From: Deltaproteobacteria bacterium
GTDB lineage: Bacteria > Desulfobacterota > GWC2-55-46
Direction of reading: 5' to 3'
Assembly (NCBI GenBank): GCA_016219015.1
Contig: JACRCL010000003.1
Location: forward strand, 36,067-100,066
Length of the DNA stretch: 64,000 nucleotides
Shown one piece after another: positions 16,612-25,010 of this stretch. The notes below the pieces were generated by a model. It saw only the letters and a program-made list of their open reading frames with translations, was not told where the DNA came from and did not search any database. Position 1 is the stretch's first letter. Each line of letters starts with the position of its first letter. A program made the translations under genes and the position numbers.

Positions 16612-17853
16612 TCAGCTCTTCTTATCCGGCGCAACGTCCTTGAATCCGTCGAGGTTAGTTAGGATATGGCCCATCTTCTCCCGCTTGACCATCAGGTACT
16701 TGAGGTTCTTGCTGTGCGGGGTGGACTCTATCGGGACCCTGCCCACCACCTCGAGGCCGTAGCCTTCAAGGCCCACTATCTTCTTGGGGTTGTTCGTTAT
16801 GATGCGCATCTTCCTGACGCCGAGGTCAAGGAGTATCTGCGCGCCTATGCCGTAATCGCGCAAGTCCGCCTTGAACCCGAGCTTCTCGTTCGCCTCGACC
16901 GTATCGAGGCCGCTGTCCTGTAGCCTGTAGGCCTTGAGCTTGTTGACGAGGCCGATCCCCCTGCCCTCCTGGTGCATGTAGAGGAGTATGCCCTTCCCCT
17001 CTTTCTCTATCATCTTCATCGCGCCCCTGAGCTGCTCCCCGCAGTCGCACCGCTCGGAGCCGAAGACGTCGCCGGTGAGGCACTCGGAGTGGACCCTCAC
17101 GAGCGTCGGCTCTTCGGGGTTTATCTCGCCCTTGACGAGGGCGAGGTGCTCGTTGAAGTCTATGTCGTTCGTGTAGGCAATGGCCCTGAACTCGCCGCCG
17201 TACCTCGTGGGCACGACCGCGTCAGCGGCCCTGTGCACGAGGAGGTCTTTCTTGAGCCTGTACTCGATTATGTCGGCGATAGTGACGATCATCAGGCCGT
17301 GCTCTTTCGCGAAGACCTCGAGGTCCTGCATCCGCGCCATGGTGCCGTCTTCCTTCATTATCTCGCAGATGACCCCGGCGGGCTTCAACCCCGCGAGCCT
17401 TGCGAGGTCTATGGAGCCTTCGGTCTGGCCCGTGCGGACGAGCACGCCGCCCTTGCGCGCCCGGAGCGGAAATATGTGGCCGGGCCTCGCAAGCTCCTCG
17501 GGCCTTGCCCCGTCCTTCACGGCCGTAAGGATGGTGACGGCCCTGTCCGAGGCTGATATGCCCGTGGTAACGTCCTTCCTCGCGTCGATAGAGACCGTAA
17601 AGGCCGTCCTGAAAAGCGAGGTATTGTCATCGACCATGGGTTTCAGGCCGAGCTCGTCGGCCTTCTCCTCGGTAAGCGTAAGGCAGACAAGCCCCCTGCC
17701 GTACTTCGCCATGAAGTTCACGGCCTCGGGCGTGACACACTCGGCGGCCATGCAGAGGTCGCCCTCGTTCTCCCTGTCCTCGTCATCGACAAGGATGACG
17801 ACCCCGCCCTCGCGTATCTTCTTTAAGGCCTGTTCTATCCTTTTTATCGACAC
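16612..17853 (-). CDS. ribBA: Bifunctional 3,4-dihydroxy-2-butanone-4-phosphate synthase / GTP cyclohydrolase II
   Basis: 413 residues. The N-terminal RibB half (1-200) has [17 protein letters not shown] and [16 protein letters not shown]. The C-terminal RibA half has the zinc site [18 protein letters not shown] and [17 protein letters not shown]. It supplies both branches of riboflavin synthesis from ribulose 5-phosphate and GTP. Both active sites look intact. A repeat lies on each side: family B copy 3 upstream and family A copy 4 downstream. No FMN riboswitch was seen upstream. Confidence 0.97.
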   Translation of the reverse strand: MSIKRIEQALKKIREGGVVILVDDEDRENEGDLCMAAECVTPEAVNFMAKYGRGLVCLTLTEEKADELGLKPMVDDNTSLFRTAFTVSIDARKDVTTGISASDRAVTILTAVKDGARPEELARPGHIFPLRARKGGVLVRTGQTEGSIDLARLAGLKPAGVICEIMKEDGTMARMQDLEVFAKEHGLMIVTIADIIEYRLKKDLLVHRAADAVVPTRYGGEFRAIAYTNDIDFNEHLALVKGEINPEEPTLVRVHSECLTGDVFGSERCDCGEQLRGAMKMIEKEGKGILLYMHQEGRGIGLVNKLKAYRLQDSGLDTVEANEKLGFKADLRDYGIGAQILLDLGVRKMRIITNNPKKIVGLEGYGLEVVGRVPIESTPHSKNLKYLMVKREKMGHILTNLDGFKDVAPDKKS

Positions 17854-17867
17854 TTCTCGTTCTCCTA

Positions 17868-17993
17868 CAGGCTGCTGAAAAAGTCCATCTGCTTCGTTGT
17901 CTTCGTCTTGTCACAACGTAAGGAGAGTACGTCTCATTCCTCGCTCCCCTATTACAATGGGGCCTCGCATCTGGAGCTTTTTGAGCAGCCTGA
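17868..17993. repeat. MITE-like repeat, family B copy 3
   Basis: From CAGGCTGCTGAAAAAGTCC to GGAGCTTTTTGAGCAGCCTG, opposite in orientation to copy 1. It separates ribE from ribBA inside the riboflavin gene cluster. Confidence 0.88.
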
Positions 17994-18038
17994 ACACGCA
18001 TGGCGAGAGAATCGAAGACCTTAGAAAAAAATCTATCC

Positions 18039-18680
18039 CTACTTTATAAAACCGTGCTCCGCGAGAAAGCCTTCGGTCAGCCCCTTCTTTTCCCCGGCAG
18101 AGAAGAACTTCTCGACGTATTTGCCTATGATGTCGGTCTCTATGTTTACCTTCGCGCCCTCTTTTTTCGATTTAAGGCTTGTGTTATCGAGCGTATGGGG
18201 TATGACCGCTATCTTTACCAGTTCCCCAACGATGTCCGCGACCGTAAGGCTTATGCCGTCAACGGCTATCGAGCCTTTCTTTACAACCTGTCTCATGAGG
18301 GGCGCGGGCACAGAGATATGGATTTCCGCGGAGGGGCCCTTTATCATCTTCTTCTTCAAGACCCCGACGCCGTCTATATGGCCTGTGACAAGGTGCCCGC
18401 CAAGGGGCTTCGACAGGGTGAGAGACCTCTCTAAATTCACGGGGCTTCCGGCCCCCAACTCCCCGAGGGTAGTAAGCCGGAGCGTTTCATCCGTAATATC
18501 GGCCGTGAACGAGCCGGCCTCCTTGGCCGTGACAGTAAGGCAGACGCCCTCGATGGAGATACTGTCGCCCAGGTTGACCTCATCGAGGTCGAAGCGGGCC
18601 TCAATACCTATTCTACCAAAAGCGCCCCTTTTTTCAATAAATTTTACCGCCCCGACCGCCTCTACAATGCCTGTGAACAT
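18039..18680 (-). CDS. ribE: Riboflavin synthase alpha chain
   Basis: 213 residues made of two lumazine-binding repeats: the first opens MFTGIVEAVG, the second has GHLVTGHIDGVG. It converts two lumazines into riboflavin and the pyrimidine intermediate. The length is normal for the family. It begins 10 bases after the ribD stop, and the spacer to ribBA downstream is filled by a family B repeat. Confidence 0.96.
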   Translation of the reverse strand: MFTGIVEAVGAVKFIEKRGAFGRIGIEARFDLDEVNLGDSISIEGVCLTVTAKEAGSFTADITDETLRLTTLGELGAGSPVNLERSLTLSKPLGGHLVTGHIDGVGVLKKKMIKGPSAEIHISVPAPLMRQVVKKGSIAVDGISLTVADIVGELVKIAVIPHTLDNTSLKSKKEGAKVNIETDIIGKYVEKFFSAGEKKGLTEGFLAEHGFIK

Positions 18681-18690
18681 GAGCTTTATC

Positions 18691-19764
18691 CTATTTTATA
18701 TACCCCTCGACGAGGATGTCACCGCCGATATTCGTTCCCTTTATCTCCTTTAGCGCCGGGGCGTCCTTCAATCGCTTCAGACCGAGCGCGCCTACGGAGG
18801 CGAACGCGTCGTTGCCGAGGAACTTCGGCGACAGGAAGATAGCGGCCTTGGACACAAGCCCGCGCCTCAATAAAGACGCCGCGAGCCTGCCGCCGCCCTC
18901 GGCAAGGACGCTCGTAACCTCTCTTTTCCCCAGCTCTTTCATCACAAAACCCGTATCCACCCCTTCACTTGACGACGGGGCTATTATGACCTCGGCGCCG
19001 AGCCTTCGGGCGTTTTCCAGCTTCTTCTTTGGGGCCTTTCGGGTCGTAAAGACAATGACCCTGCCGTTGCCGAATACCTTTGCCGAAAGCGGCGTCTTGA
19101 AGGCCGAATCAAGTAATGCCTTTATGGGATTACGGCCTTTTATGAGCCTTACGGTAAGGGCCGGGTCGTCCTTCAAGGCCGTCCCGCTCCCTATCATGAC
19201 CGCGTCGTTCAGGGAGCGCATCCTGTGGACGACCTTGCGCGCCTCCACGCCGGTTATCCACTGTGATTCGCCCTTTGAGGTAGCTATCCTGCCGTCAAGC
19301 GTTGAGGCCAGCTTGAGCGTTACGAACGGCAACCCCGTGGTTATATAATAATTATACGCCTCATTGAGGGCACTGCACTCGTCTTCGAGGACGCCTGAGG
19401 TGACTGCTACCCCGGCCTTCTTAAGCCTTGCTATGCCCTTGCCTCTGACCAGCGGGTTCGGGTCAACCGCGCCCACGACGACCTTTTTTATGCCGGAGGC
19501 TATTATCGCCTCGGTACAGGGCGGCGTCCTCCCGAAATGGCGGCACGGCTCGAGGGTCACGTAGAGGGTCCCGCCCTTTACGTCATTTGCCGAGCCGAGC
19601 GCCTCTATCTCGGCATGAGGCAGGCCGGCTTTCCTGTGATAGCCCTTTCCTATCACCCTGCCGCGCTTAACTATCACCACACCCACGGCGGGGTTAGGGC
19701 TCGTGCGCCCCAGGCCCTTTTTGGCGAGCCTCAAGGCCGCGCGCATGAAGGCCTCGTGCGGCAT
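18691..19764 (-). CDS. ribD: Bifunctional riboflavin biosynthesis protein RibD (deaminase/reductase)
   Basis: 357 residues. The N-terminal deaminase has the zinc motif HAE at 50-52 and PC-x8-C (C74, C83). The C-terminal part is the NADPH reductase (TLKLASTLDGRIATSKGESQ). A longer open frame reaches 20379, but its first 205 residues are the antisense-like shadow of nrdR coding. The ATG at 19764 overlaps the nrdR stop as TGATG and gives [11 protein letters not shown], the usual start. Confidence 0.96.
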   Translation of the reverse strand: MPHEAFMRAALRLAKKGLGRTSPNPAVGVVIVKRGRVIGKGYHRKAGLPHAEIEALGSANDVKGGTLYVTLEPCRHFGRTPPCTEAIIASGIKKVVVGAVDPNPLVRGKGIARLKKAGVAVTSGVLEDECSALNEAYNYYITTGLPFVTLKLASTLDGRIATSKGESQWITGVEARKVVHRMRSLNDAVMIGSGTALKDDPALTVRLIKGRNPIKALLDSAFKTPLSAKVFGNGRVIVFTTRKAPKKKLENARRLGAEVIIAPSSSEGVDTGFVMKELGKREVTSVLAEGGGRLAASLLRRGLVSKAAIFLSPKFLGNDAFASVGALGLKRLKDAPALKEIKGTNIGGDILVEGYIK

Positions 19765-20231
19765 CACCTCTCCTTTTTCTTTACTTCGAGGAGGTCCTTC
19801 AGCTCTTTCATGAACTCGTTTATGTCCCTGAACTCCCTGTAGACCGAGGCGAACCTTACGTAGGCGACCTCGTCGAGCCTCTTCAATTCCTCCATCACGG
19901 CCTCCCCTATGGCCGAGCTCGGCATCTCCCTTTCGCCGGAGTCGAGGAACTTCATCTCGAGCCTGTCCACGGCCTTTTCTATCTCCTCTATCGACACGGG
20001 CCTCTTCTCGCACGCCTTCAGCATGCCGGAGAGTATCTTGGTCCTGTCGAACGCCTCGCGCGCGCCGTCCTTCTTGACCACGAGCGGCAGGGTCTCTTCC
20101 ACGCGCTCGTACGTGGTGAACCTCTTGGCGCACTGGAGGCACTCGCGCCTCCTGCGTGTCGTGTTGCCGTCCTGGGAGAGCCGGGAGTCTATCACCTTGT
20201 CTTCCAGATATGCGCAAAATGGGCATTTCAT
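19764..20231 (-). CDS. nrdR: Transcriptional repressor NrdR
   Basis: 155 residues: zinc ribbon (C3, C6, C31, C34) with MKCPFC, then [19 protein letters not shown], and an ATP-cone domain ([20 protein letters not shown]). NrdR represses ribonucleotide reductase genes when dATP is high. The frame stays open upstream to 20324, but the ATG at 20231 gives the standard N terminus. It heads the rib operon, as in many bacteria. Confidence 0.96.
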   Translation of the reverse strand: MKCPFCAYLEDKVIDSRLSQDGNTTRRRRECLQCAKRFTTYERVEETLPLVVKKDGAREAFDRTKILSGMLKACEKRPVSIEEIEKAVDRLEMKFLDSGEREMPSSAIGEAVMEELKRLDEVAYVRFASVYREFRDINEFMKELKDLLEVKKKER

Positions 20232-20312
20232 AAGGGCAATATACAAAAGAAAGGCTGAAAAAACAAGAGATTTCAGGGCAATAGTGGCGGGATTCCGGCT
20301 GGCATGCCCGGA

Positions 20313-20428
20313 CAGGCTGCTCAAAAAGCTCCAGATGCAAGTCGAGAGCTAAAGAATGAACCGTACTCCGTAGCCGCAATGACGAGCTTTGATGCCAACA
20401 AAGCAGATGGACTTTTTCAGCAGCCTGT
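20313..20428. repeat. MITE-like repeat, family B copy 4
   Basis: From CAGGCTGCTCAAAAAGCTCC to CTTTTTCAGCAGCCTG, with the inner block GACGAGCTTTGATGCCAAC. It lies between nrdR and the HU gene terminator. Confidence 0.88.
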
Positions 20429-20432
20429 TTAA

Positions 20433-20463
20433 CAAAAAAGCCCCCGCAATCAATGCGGGGGCC
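20433..20463 (-). terminator. Rho-independent terminator of the first HU gene
   Basis: Read on the minus strand: stem GCCCCCGCA / TGCGGGGGC with a short loop and a T6 run, 48 bases after the HU stop. Confidence 0.85.
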
Positions 20464-20510
20464 GGGGATTTTCGGGATGTGGGCTTATAAGGTCCTTACT
20501 GGAGTAAATT

Positions 20511-20792
20511 TTAGCTGAGGACGGCGTCCTTGCAGGCCTTCGCGACCCTGAACTTTACGACCCTCTTTGCGGGTATCTTGATGGCGGCGCCTGTCTGGGG
20601 GTTCCTGCCCATGCGGGCCTTCCTCTTTACGAGCACGAGCTTTCCGATGCCGGGGATGGTGAAGGAGTTCTTGGCCTCTTTATAGGAGAGCTGAGCCAGC
20701 TGGTTTATCATCTCTGATGCTATCTTCTTCGTTACACCCGTCTTCTTTGCGATCTGGTCCGCTATCTGCGACTTCGTCAACGCCTTTGCCAT
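20511..20792 (-). CDS. hup: HU family DNA-binding protein (first copy)
   Basis: 93 residues, a histone-like DNA-bending protein. It has LTKSQIADQIAKKTGV, the beta-arm VKRKARMGRNPQTGAAIKIP and VVKFRVAKACKDAV. The usual HU/IHF family length is 90. AGGAGG lies 5 bases before the ATG. It is a single-gene unit with its own promoter and terminator. A second HU of similar length is encoded at 47258. Confidence 0.95.
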   Translation of the reverse strand: MAKALTKSQIADQIAKKTGVTKKIASEMINQLAQLSYKEAKNSFTIPGIGKLVLVKRKARMGRNPQTGAAIKIPAKRVVKFRVAKACKDAVLS

Positions 20793-20977
20793 CTGAACCT
20801 CCTGTCCTTTTTTAAATTTTTTTTGTTTTTCTTGCCGGATAATTTTGCGGGTTAGTTATTCATACAATTTCTTTAAAGCCTTTGCAAGCTAAAAAAGTTT
20901 TCTCTTTCATTTGAAGCGCTGCCGGCGCGGCTGCATGCGGGCAGCCGTCAGACTTATTAACGGGGTTGTTTTTTGCG

Positions 20978-21006
20978 AATCTAACATTTTAGATACACAT
21001 TGTCAA
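20978..21006 (-). promoter_or_regulatory. Sigma70-type promoter for the HU gene
   Basis: On the minus strand, TTGACA (21006-21001), a 17-base spacer, then TAGATT (20983-20978). It lies about 190 bases upstream of the HU start. Confidence 0.5.
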
Positions 21007-21030
21007 CACCCGTGATAGTGAATTTTACAA

Positions 21031-21060
21031 TTGACACGGACGCCCTCACGGTGTTAATAA
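21031..21060 (+). promoter_or_regulatory. Sigma70-type promoter for tRNA-Ala
   Basis: TTGACA (21031-21036), an 18-base spacer, then TAATAA (21055-21060), 34 bases before the mature tRNA 5' end. Confidence 0.6.
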
Positions 21061-21093
21061 TAATATGTTTAGCGTCAAGGACGGGACCATACC

Positions 21094-21169
21094 GGGGCAG
21101 TAGCTCAGTTGGGAGAGCGCAAGGCTGGCAGTCTTGAGGTCAGGGGTTCGATCCCCCTCTGCTCCACCA
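21094..21169 (+). tRNA. tRNA-Ala, anticodon GGC
   Basis: 76 bases fold as a full cloverleaf. The acceptor stem GGGGCAG / CTGCTCC has a G3-U70 wobble, the identity element of alanine tRNAs. D stem GCTC/GAGC; anticodon stem CAAGG/TCTTG with loop CTGGCAG, giving anticodon GGC; T arm AGGGG TTCGATC CCCCT. The 3' CCA is encoded. Confidence 0.96.
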
Positions 21170-21177
21170 GAAAAAAC

Positions 21178-21213
21178 AAAAGGAGTTAACCGTACTGGTT
21201 AGCTCCTTTTTTG
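21178..21213 (+). terminator. Rho-independent terminator after tRNA-Ala
   Basis: AAAGGAGTTAACC pairs imperfectly with GGTTAGCTCCTTT, then a T run, starting 9 bases after the tRNA. Confidence 0.85.
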
Positions 21214-21472
21214 TTTGCTCAATAAATTTTATTCAAAAATATCTTTTTGCCTTTGCCGCTTTTCCTCGACCTTCGCCTTTTTAAAAGTCAGCCCGCCACG
21301 CAAGGTTATACTTTTTATAAAAACCCTTGGACAACCGGGCGGGTTTTTGGTAAGATTTCTTTTTAAACTACAATCGAAACACCCGGTTCAGCCTGTTTTC
21401 AAGAGGCGGCCACGCATAGTTACGCACAACGGCCCTCAAGCCTTTCCCCTTGCTTGGGGCCCAGAATCTTAA
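21214..21472. other. Intergenic region before the beta-helix protein gene
   Basis: About 260 bases with no gene. It probably contains the promoter of the following operon, but no convincing -35/-10 pair was found. The gene start lacks a strong Shine-Dalgarno. Confidence 0.4.
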
Positions 21473-22288
21473 ATGCGCAATATCTTCCTCTCTATCCTGA
21501 TATTCTCGTCATTTTCGGCAAACGGAGCGCTGGCGGCCGTGCTGAGGGTCCCGCAGGACTTCAAAACGGTAAGCGGGGCCGTCGAAGCCGCGCGCCCCGG
21601 AGACACCGTCGTGGTGGACGAAGGGGTCTACAGGGAAAATGTCGTAATCAATAAAGGCATCGCGTTAAGGGCGAAAAAGGGACCGGGCTCCGCCGTCATA
21701 CAGGCGGCAATAAAGAGTGACCCCGCGGTAAAGATAATCGACGCGAGCGGGGTGACTGTCGAAGGCATCACGGCGACCGGCTCGGCCGCTTCCGGCATAA
21801 TACTCGTCAACGCGAGCGACTGCACGTTAAAGGACAACCACTCGGTAAGCAACGTCTACGGGATATCGCTCTACAACTCCCGCGGGAACACGCTTACGGG
21901 GAACGTGACCAACTCGAACGAGAACTACGGGATATACCTCGAGAGGGCGAGCAACAACACGCTTAAGGAGAACACCTCGAACATGAACAAGGACAAGGGG
22001 TTCTTCATAAGCTACTCGAACAACAACATCGTCGTCAGGAACAACGCGAACATGAACACCTGGAACGGCATGACCGTGTGGAGCTCTCACAACAACGTCT
22101 TCAAGGAGAACATGACGCTCAGGAACACGTACGGGATAGTCTTGAGCGACTCCGCCAACAACGAGCTCGTGGACAACACCACGCTGCCGAACGTGTTCAT
22201 AATTCTGCCCATATTCCTCGTGTACCTGGGCATACTCACTTATCTCATTCAGAAGAACTTCTTAAGGTTCGTCCTGGGGATCAAATAA
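21473..22288 (+). CDS. NosD-like right-handed beta-helix protein, membrane anchored
   Basis: 271 residues. An N-terminal signal peptide (about 1-22) is followed by VLRVPQDFKTVSGAVEAARP and VVDEGVYRENVVINKGI, the opening of NosD/PbH1 domains. Then come about six repeats of roughly 23 residues rich in Asn (for example NVTNSNENYGIYLERASNN) forming a parallel beta-helix. A C-terminal membrane helix (about 243-262) with a short basic tail would anchor it facing the periplasm. NosD proper serves nitrous oxide reductase, but no nosZ is here, so only the fold is claimed. Its stop overlaps the next start (TAATG). Confidence 0.82.
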   Translation: MRNIFLSILIFSSFSANGALAAVLRVPQDFKTVSGAVEAARPGDTVVVDEGVYRENVVINKGIALRAKKGPGSAVIQAAIKSDPAVKIIDASGVTVEGITATGSAASGIILVNASDCTLKDNHSVSNVYGISLYNSRGNTLTGNVTNSNENYGIYLERASNNTLKENTSNMNKDKGFFISYSNNNIVVRNNANMNTWNGMTVWSSHNNVFKENMTLRNTYGIVLSDSANNELVDNTTLPNVFIILPIFLVYLGILTYLIQKNFLRFVLGIK

Positions 22289-22674
22289 TGCTCCGCATAT
22301 TGGGCCTTTTCGACTTTTTCAGCATATTCAGCAACATCCCGACGATATTCGCCTCCATCGGGCTGATACTCGCCACGTCGAGCTTCATAAGCGGGCTTCA
22401 GCTCGTCCGCGCCGCGAGCCTCGCCGAGCGCAAGATACACAGGTTCAACGGCCTTACGACCTTCACGCTCTATATCTCGCTCGCGGTGCTCGCGTTCGCC
22501 TACAACGGGGTCCGCTTCTGGCCGCTCATCGGGTGGGTCTCGGGGCTATGCCTGTTCCTCCTGAAGATATGGATAGTCCGGCGCAAGCGGCGCGTATACA
22601 AGTACGTAAGCTGGATGGGGGCGACCCTAATACTCGTCTGGCTCTTCCTCGTCTACATACACATCCCGGTCTGA
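22288..22674 (+). CDS. Small membrane protein, unknown function
   Basis: 128 residues with four predicted membrane segments (about 12-33, 47-66, 70-92, 105-125) and a basic loop IVRRKRRVYKYV. I do not recognise a family. The start at 22288 overlaps the beta-helix protein stop (TAATG), so the two are translated together and may form one envelope complex. A longer frame from 22078 is an out-of-frame shadow of the previous gene. Confidence 0.7.
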   Translation: MLRILGLFDFFSIFSNIPTIFASIGLILATSSFISGLQLVRAASLAERKIHRFNGLTTFTLYISLAVLAFAYNGVRFWPLIGWVSGLCLFLLKIWIVRRKRRVYKYVSWMGATLILVWLFLVYIHIPV

Positions 22675-22863
22675 CCGCTATCCCCTGACATCTCGTAAAA
22701 TGCTGCCGCCTTAAAGGAGGCCGCTTAGGATTCGGCTGCAAGCCGGCTGAAGCAATCCGGCTGTTTACCCCTCACCCGGCCCTCTCCCACAGGGGGAGAG
22801 GGCGTTATGCGCGTCTCAACACGCCGTTTCTCCGCTCGGAGTTCCCGGCTTCTTTCTTAAAAA

Positions 22864-23020
22864 AACATCCCCTCCCTTGACGGGAGGGGACTAAGGTGAG
22901 GTGAGTTTTTTTGAAAGTTATCAGTTATCGGTTAGCAGTTATCTGGTGATAACCGATAACCGTAAACCGATAACCAGTTCACCCACACCCTACCCTCCCC
23001 CGTCAAGGGGAGGGAATTTT
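22864..23020. repeat. Composite inverted repeat with GTTATCGG units
   Basis: Outer arms are CCCCTCCCTTGACGGGAGGGG with following GGTGAGGTGAG, and the inverse CACCCACACCCTACC with CCCCGTCAAGGGGAGGG. Between them are several GGTTATCGGTT-type units in both orientations (about 22915-22976). Confidence 0.7.
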
Positions 23021-23083
23021 GGAGTCGAGGTTTTCCCGGAGTCAATAAAGTATAAAGATATTTATGGCGTTCGTGTTCAAATA

Positions 23084-23117
23084 AAAAATGCCGGAAGGAT
23101 TTCCCTTCCGGCATTTT
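23084..23117. terminator. Strong bidirectional hairpin
   Basis: AAAATGCCGGAAGG pairs with CCTTCCGGCATTTT. A and T runs on either side allow termination on both strands. No gene ends directly beside it. Confidence 0.6.
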
Positions 23118-23154
23118 GGTCTTATATCAAGTCGCTTAAAAACTATCTTGGTCT

Positions 23155-23294
23155 GTCATTATGAGCGAGTGAGCCGAAGCCCTGAGCTAAGCGAAGGGGA
23201 AGGATCTCGGGGCTGATTGAATCAACAAGTTGCAGGATTCTTCGTCGCCTTCGGCTCCTCAGAATGACAATTTAATGGACTTTTTGAGCAGCTG
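23155..23294. repeat. Palindromic repeat, family C copy 3, with a family B end
   Basis: GTCATTATGAGCGAG (23155) to CTCAGAATGAC (23268), continued by GGACTTTTTGAGCAGC, a family B end. The repeat stops at the stop codon of the hemerythrin-like gene. Confidence 0.85.
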
Positions 23295-24104
23295 CTAATG
23301 GCAGCAGCCCGAGTCCACGTTCATCTCCTGGAGGGCGAGTATCTGCTCGTCGAATATCTCCTTGCTTATGGTCTTCTTCCTCCGCTTCCTCTCGCCGGCA
23401 ACGAAGGGCGCATGCGACTTTACCACCCTGTCATAGCCTTCAATGAGCTTAGCCTTCAGCTCGCCGCTCAGGAACTTGTTGACGAGCGCGAAGAACTCGA
23501 GGTCCTCCTTCCGGATATGGCCCTTGAGGCTCACGAACATGGACCTGATTATCCCGTCCATTATGTCGTCTTCCTCAAGCGCCGTGCGGAAGTTGTGCAG
23601 GAGCGATACTATCTCCCTGTGGTCCTCCTTCATTATGGCGATGAGCCCCTCGCCGAGCGGCATCGATTCGTTTATGAGCGGGAAGAGGACCTGCTCCTCC
23701 TTGAGGCCGGAGTGGATTATCAGCTTGTTCTCGAGGGCCGCCGTCTCCTTCCAGAGCGCGTCCATGTCGCGCCTTTTCATCAGCTCCTCTATACGTGACA
23801 TATTCTCCAGTATGCTTACGTGCTCTGTCATGAGTATCCCGATAGGGTCGGAGGCCAGCTCCTCCTCTGAAGGCGCGGCGTCCTCGGCCGCATCCCCGGA
23901 CACGTGGTCGAGCTTTATGACCTTGAACTGCTGGGAGTAGCCTTTGCGGCACATGCCCTTGGGGCTCCTGAAGACCTCCGGGTCTTCGCAGGCGGCCTTC
24001 AGCTCGTTGAAAAGCGCCTCATCAAGCGAGATGACCCCTTCCCTGCAGTTAACGCAGCACGAGGGGTTCATGCACTTGTATTTTATCTCTAAGGTCGATG
24101 ACAT
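23295..24104 (-). CDS. Hemerythrin-like HHE domain protein with a Cys-rich N-terminal segment
   Basis: 269 residues. The N-terminal 60 residues carry six cysteines (C11, C16, C17, C20, C39, C52), suggesting a metal or Fe-S site; a further CC pair lies at the C terminus (SGCCH). Residues about 85-235 form an HHE four-helix domain: MTEHVSILENMSR, HSGLKEEQVLFPLI, KEDHREIVSLLHNF and HIRKEDLEFFALV supply the His/Glu ligands of a di-iron centre. Such proteins bind O2 or NO or repair Fe-S clusters; close to the nar genes an NO-related role is possible but unproven. AGGAGG precedes the ATG. Confidence 0.82.
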   Translation of the reverse strand: MSSTLEIKYKCMNPSCCVNCREGVISLDEALFNELKAACEDPEVFRSPKGMCRKGYSQQFKVIKLDHVSGDAAEDAAPSEEELASDPIGILMTEHVSILENMSRIEELMKRRDMDALWKETAALENKLIIHSGLKEEQVLFPLINESMPLGEGLIAIMKEDHREIVSLLHNFRTALEEDDIMDGIIRSMFVSLKGHIRKEDLEFFALVNKFLSGELKAKLIEGYDRVVKSHAPFVAGERKRRKKTISKEIFDEQILALQEMNVDSGCCH

Positions 24105-24135
24105 GGCTGCCTCCTCTTAACCCCTTTTCAGGGCC

Positions 24136-24639
24136 TTACGCGGTGCCTACGGTATCGGTCTTGGCCTGGGCCGGTATCCCGAACTCGTCGTTGAACTTCG
24201 TTATTATGTAGAGCAAAGACCTGTGGTTCAGAAGAAGCCCTTCGTAGAGCTTCGTCTTTGTAAGTCCGTCGTAATAGAACTCGTAGGAGAACTGGACCTG
24301 GTGGGTGACCCCGTTGTCGTCGAGGTTCATGTCGTAGCTGTTCTGGAGGAATATGAGGGCGTTCCTTATCTCGGCGTAGAACGCGTCCTTGTCCTGCTCG
24401 TTCATGGTCTTGAGCTTTTCCTTGTGCTCGTTCGCTATGGCCACGCCGTTAAGTATCACGACAAGGCCGGGGAAATCCTTGGGCTGGAGTATGCGCTGCC
24501 TCTTCAAAGACCCGAGCGGGTAGTCTATCTCAAAGTGGAAGCTGGCGTTTTCGTCCTTGATCTCCGTGAGCTTGTGGTGGTTCTCTTCAAGCCACTTTTT
24601 TATGATTTCTTTTGCCTGATCCGCGGTAGTAATCTCCAT
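24136..24639 (-). CDS. Conserved protein, possibly DUF2299-like
   Basis: 167 residues, soluble, acidic to neutral, without signal or membrane segments. The pattern of an N-terminal helix (KEIIKKWLEE), a strand-rich middle (ASFHFEIDYPLG, FPGLVVILNGV) and a long helical end recalls DUF2299 proteins, but I am unsure of the assignment and no function is known. GGAGAGG is 6 bases before the ATG. It lies 31 bases upstream of the hemerythrin-like gene and is probably co-transcribed with it. Confidence 0.65.
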   Translation of the reverse strand: MEITTADQAKEIIKKWLEENHHKLTEIKDENASFHFEIDYPLGSLKRQRILQPKDFPGLVVILNGVAIANEHKEKLKTMNEQDKDAFYAEIRNALIFLQNSYDMNLDDNGVTHQVQFSYEFYYDGLTKTKLYEGLLLNHRSLLYIITKFNDEFGIPAQAKTDTVGTA

Positions 24640-24662
24640 TTAGACCTCTCCTCGTAAATATA

Positions 24663-24692
24663 GTATTACACCATCATTTTTGGGTGTATCAA
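24663..24692 (-). promoter_or_regulatory. Sigma70-type promoter for the conserved-protein/hemerythrin pair
   Basis: On the minus strand: TTGATA (24692-24687), an 18-base spacer, TAATAC (24668-24663), 24 bases before the start at 24639. Confidence 0.45.
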
Positions 24693-24880
24693 TATCGTAC
24701 TATAAGTAGGGTTCCTTGTCCAGAAATAATAAAGGAGTAAATCATATAAAAAGCCCCGAATTAATGGAAAAAAATCCACAATAAGCGGCACAATAGCCTT
24801 GCTTCTTAAGGAAGCGGGTGGTGGCAAAAATCGCCAATCCCCACCTCCCCTGACAGGGTGGGGGGAAAACCCACAAAACC

Positions 24881-24968
24881 GTCATTCCTTAGGAGCCAAA
24901 GACGACGAAGGACCCAGAAGCTCGCTGTTATATCGGCTCCAGGGTCCTTCGCCACGCTCGTAATGACA
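24881..24968. repeat. Palindromic repeat, diverged family C relative
   Basis: GTCATTCCTTAGGAGCC at the left and CGCTCGTAATGAC at the right, with GACGACGAAGGACCC and GGGTCCTTCGCC as inner inverse blocks. The ends resemble family C, but the middle differs. Confidence 0.6.
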
Positions 24969-25010
24969 GGCTGGAATAGTCTTTCCGCGGTCTGCTAAAA
25001 GGCCGGCCCC

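Larger units (their letters stand above)
20793..21093. other. AT-rich divergent promoter region between HU and tRNA-Ala
   Basis: 300 bases without a coding frame, notably lower in GC than its surroundings. It holds the two divergent promoters listed separately. Confidence 0.6.
22675..23294. other. 620-base intergenic region made mostly of repeats
   Basis: No coding frame can be supported. It contains short C-rich/G-rich palindromes, a composite inverted repeat (22864-23020), a hairpin at 23084, and a family C repeat reaching the end of the hemerythrin gene. Confidence 0.6.
24640..25010. other. Intergenic region with promoter and a diverged repeat
   Basis: 370 bases. It has a promoter for the genes below on the minus strand (24663-24692), a C/G-rich palindrome near 24836-24865, and a family C relative (24881-24968). 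No coding frame is supported. Confidence 0.55.

Noticed and set aside
18691..20379. A single 562-residue frame covering ribD and an N-terminal extension
   Set aside because: The first 205 residues are the wrong frame of nrdR and are Arg/Gly-rich nonsense; RibD starts at 19764 with a stop-start overlap.
17854..20510. FMN riboswitch before riboflavin genes
   Set aside because: The conserved RFN sequence blocks are not seen upstream of nrdR, ribD, ribE or ribBA.
21473..22674. Nitrous oxide reductase accessory operon, from the NosD-like protein
   Set aside because: No nosZ, nosF or nosY genes nearby; the beta-helix fold alone does not support it.
10498..24968. Possible CRISPR array from recurring short repeats
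   Set aside because: Copies are dispersed, palindromic and of variable length, without regular spacers or cas genes.
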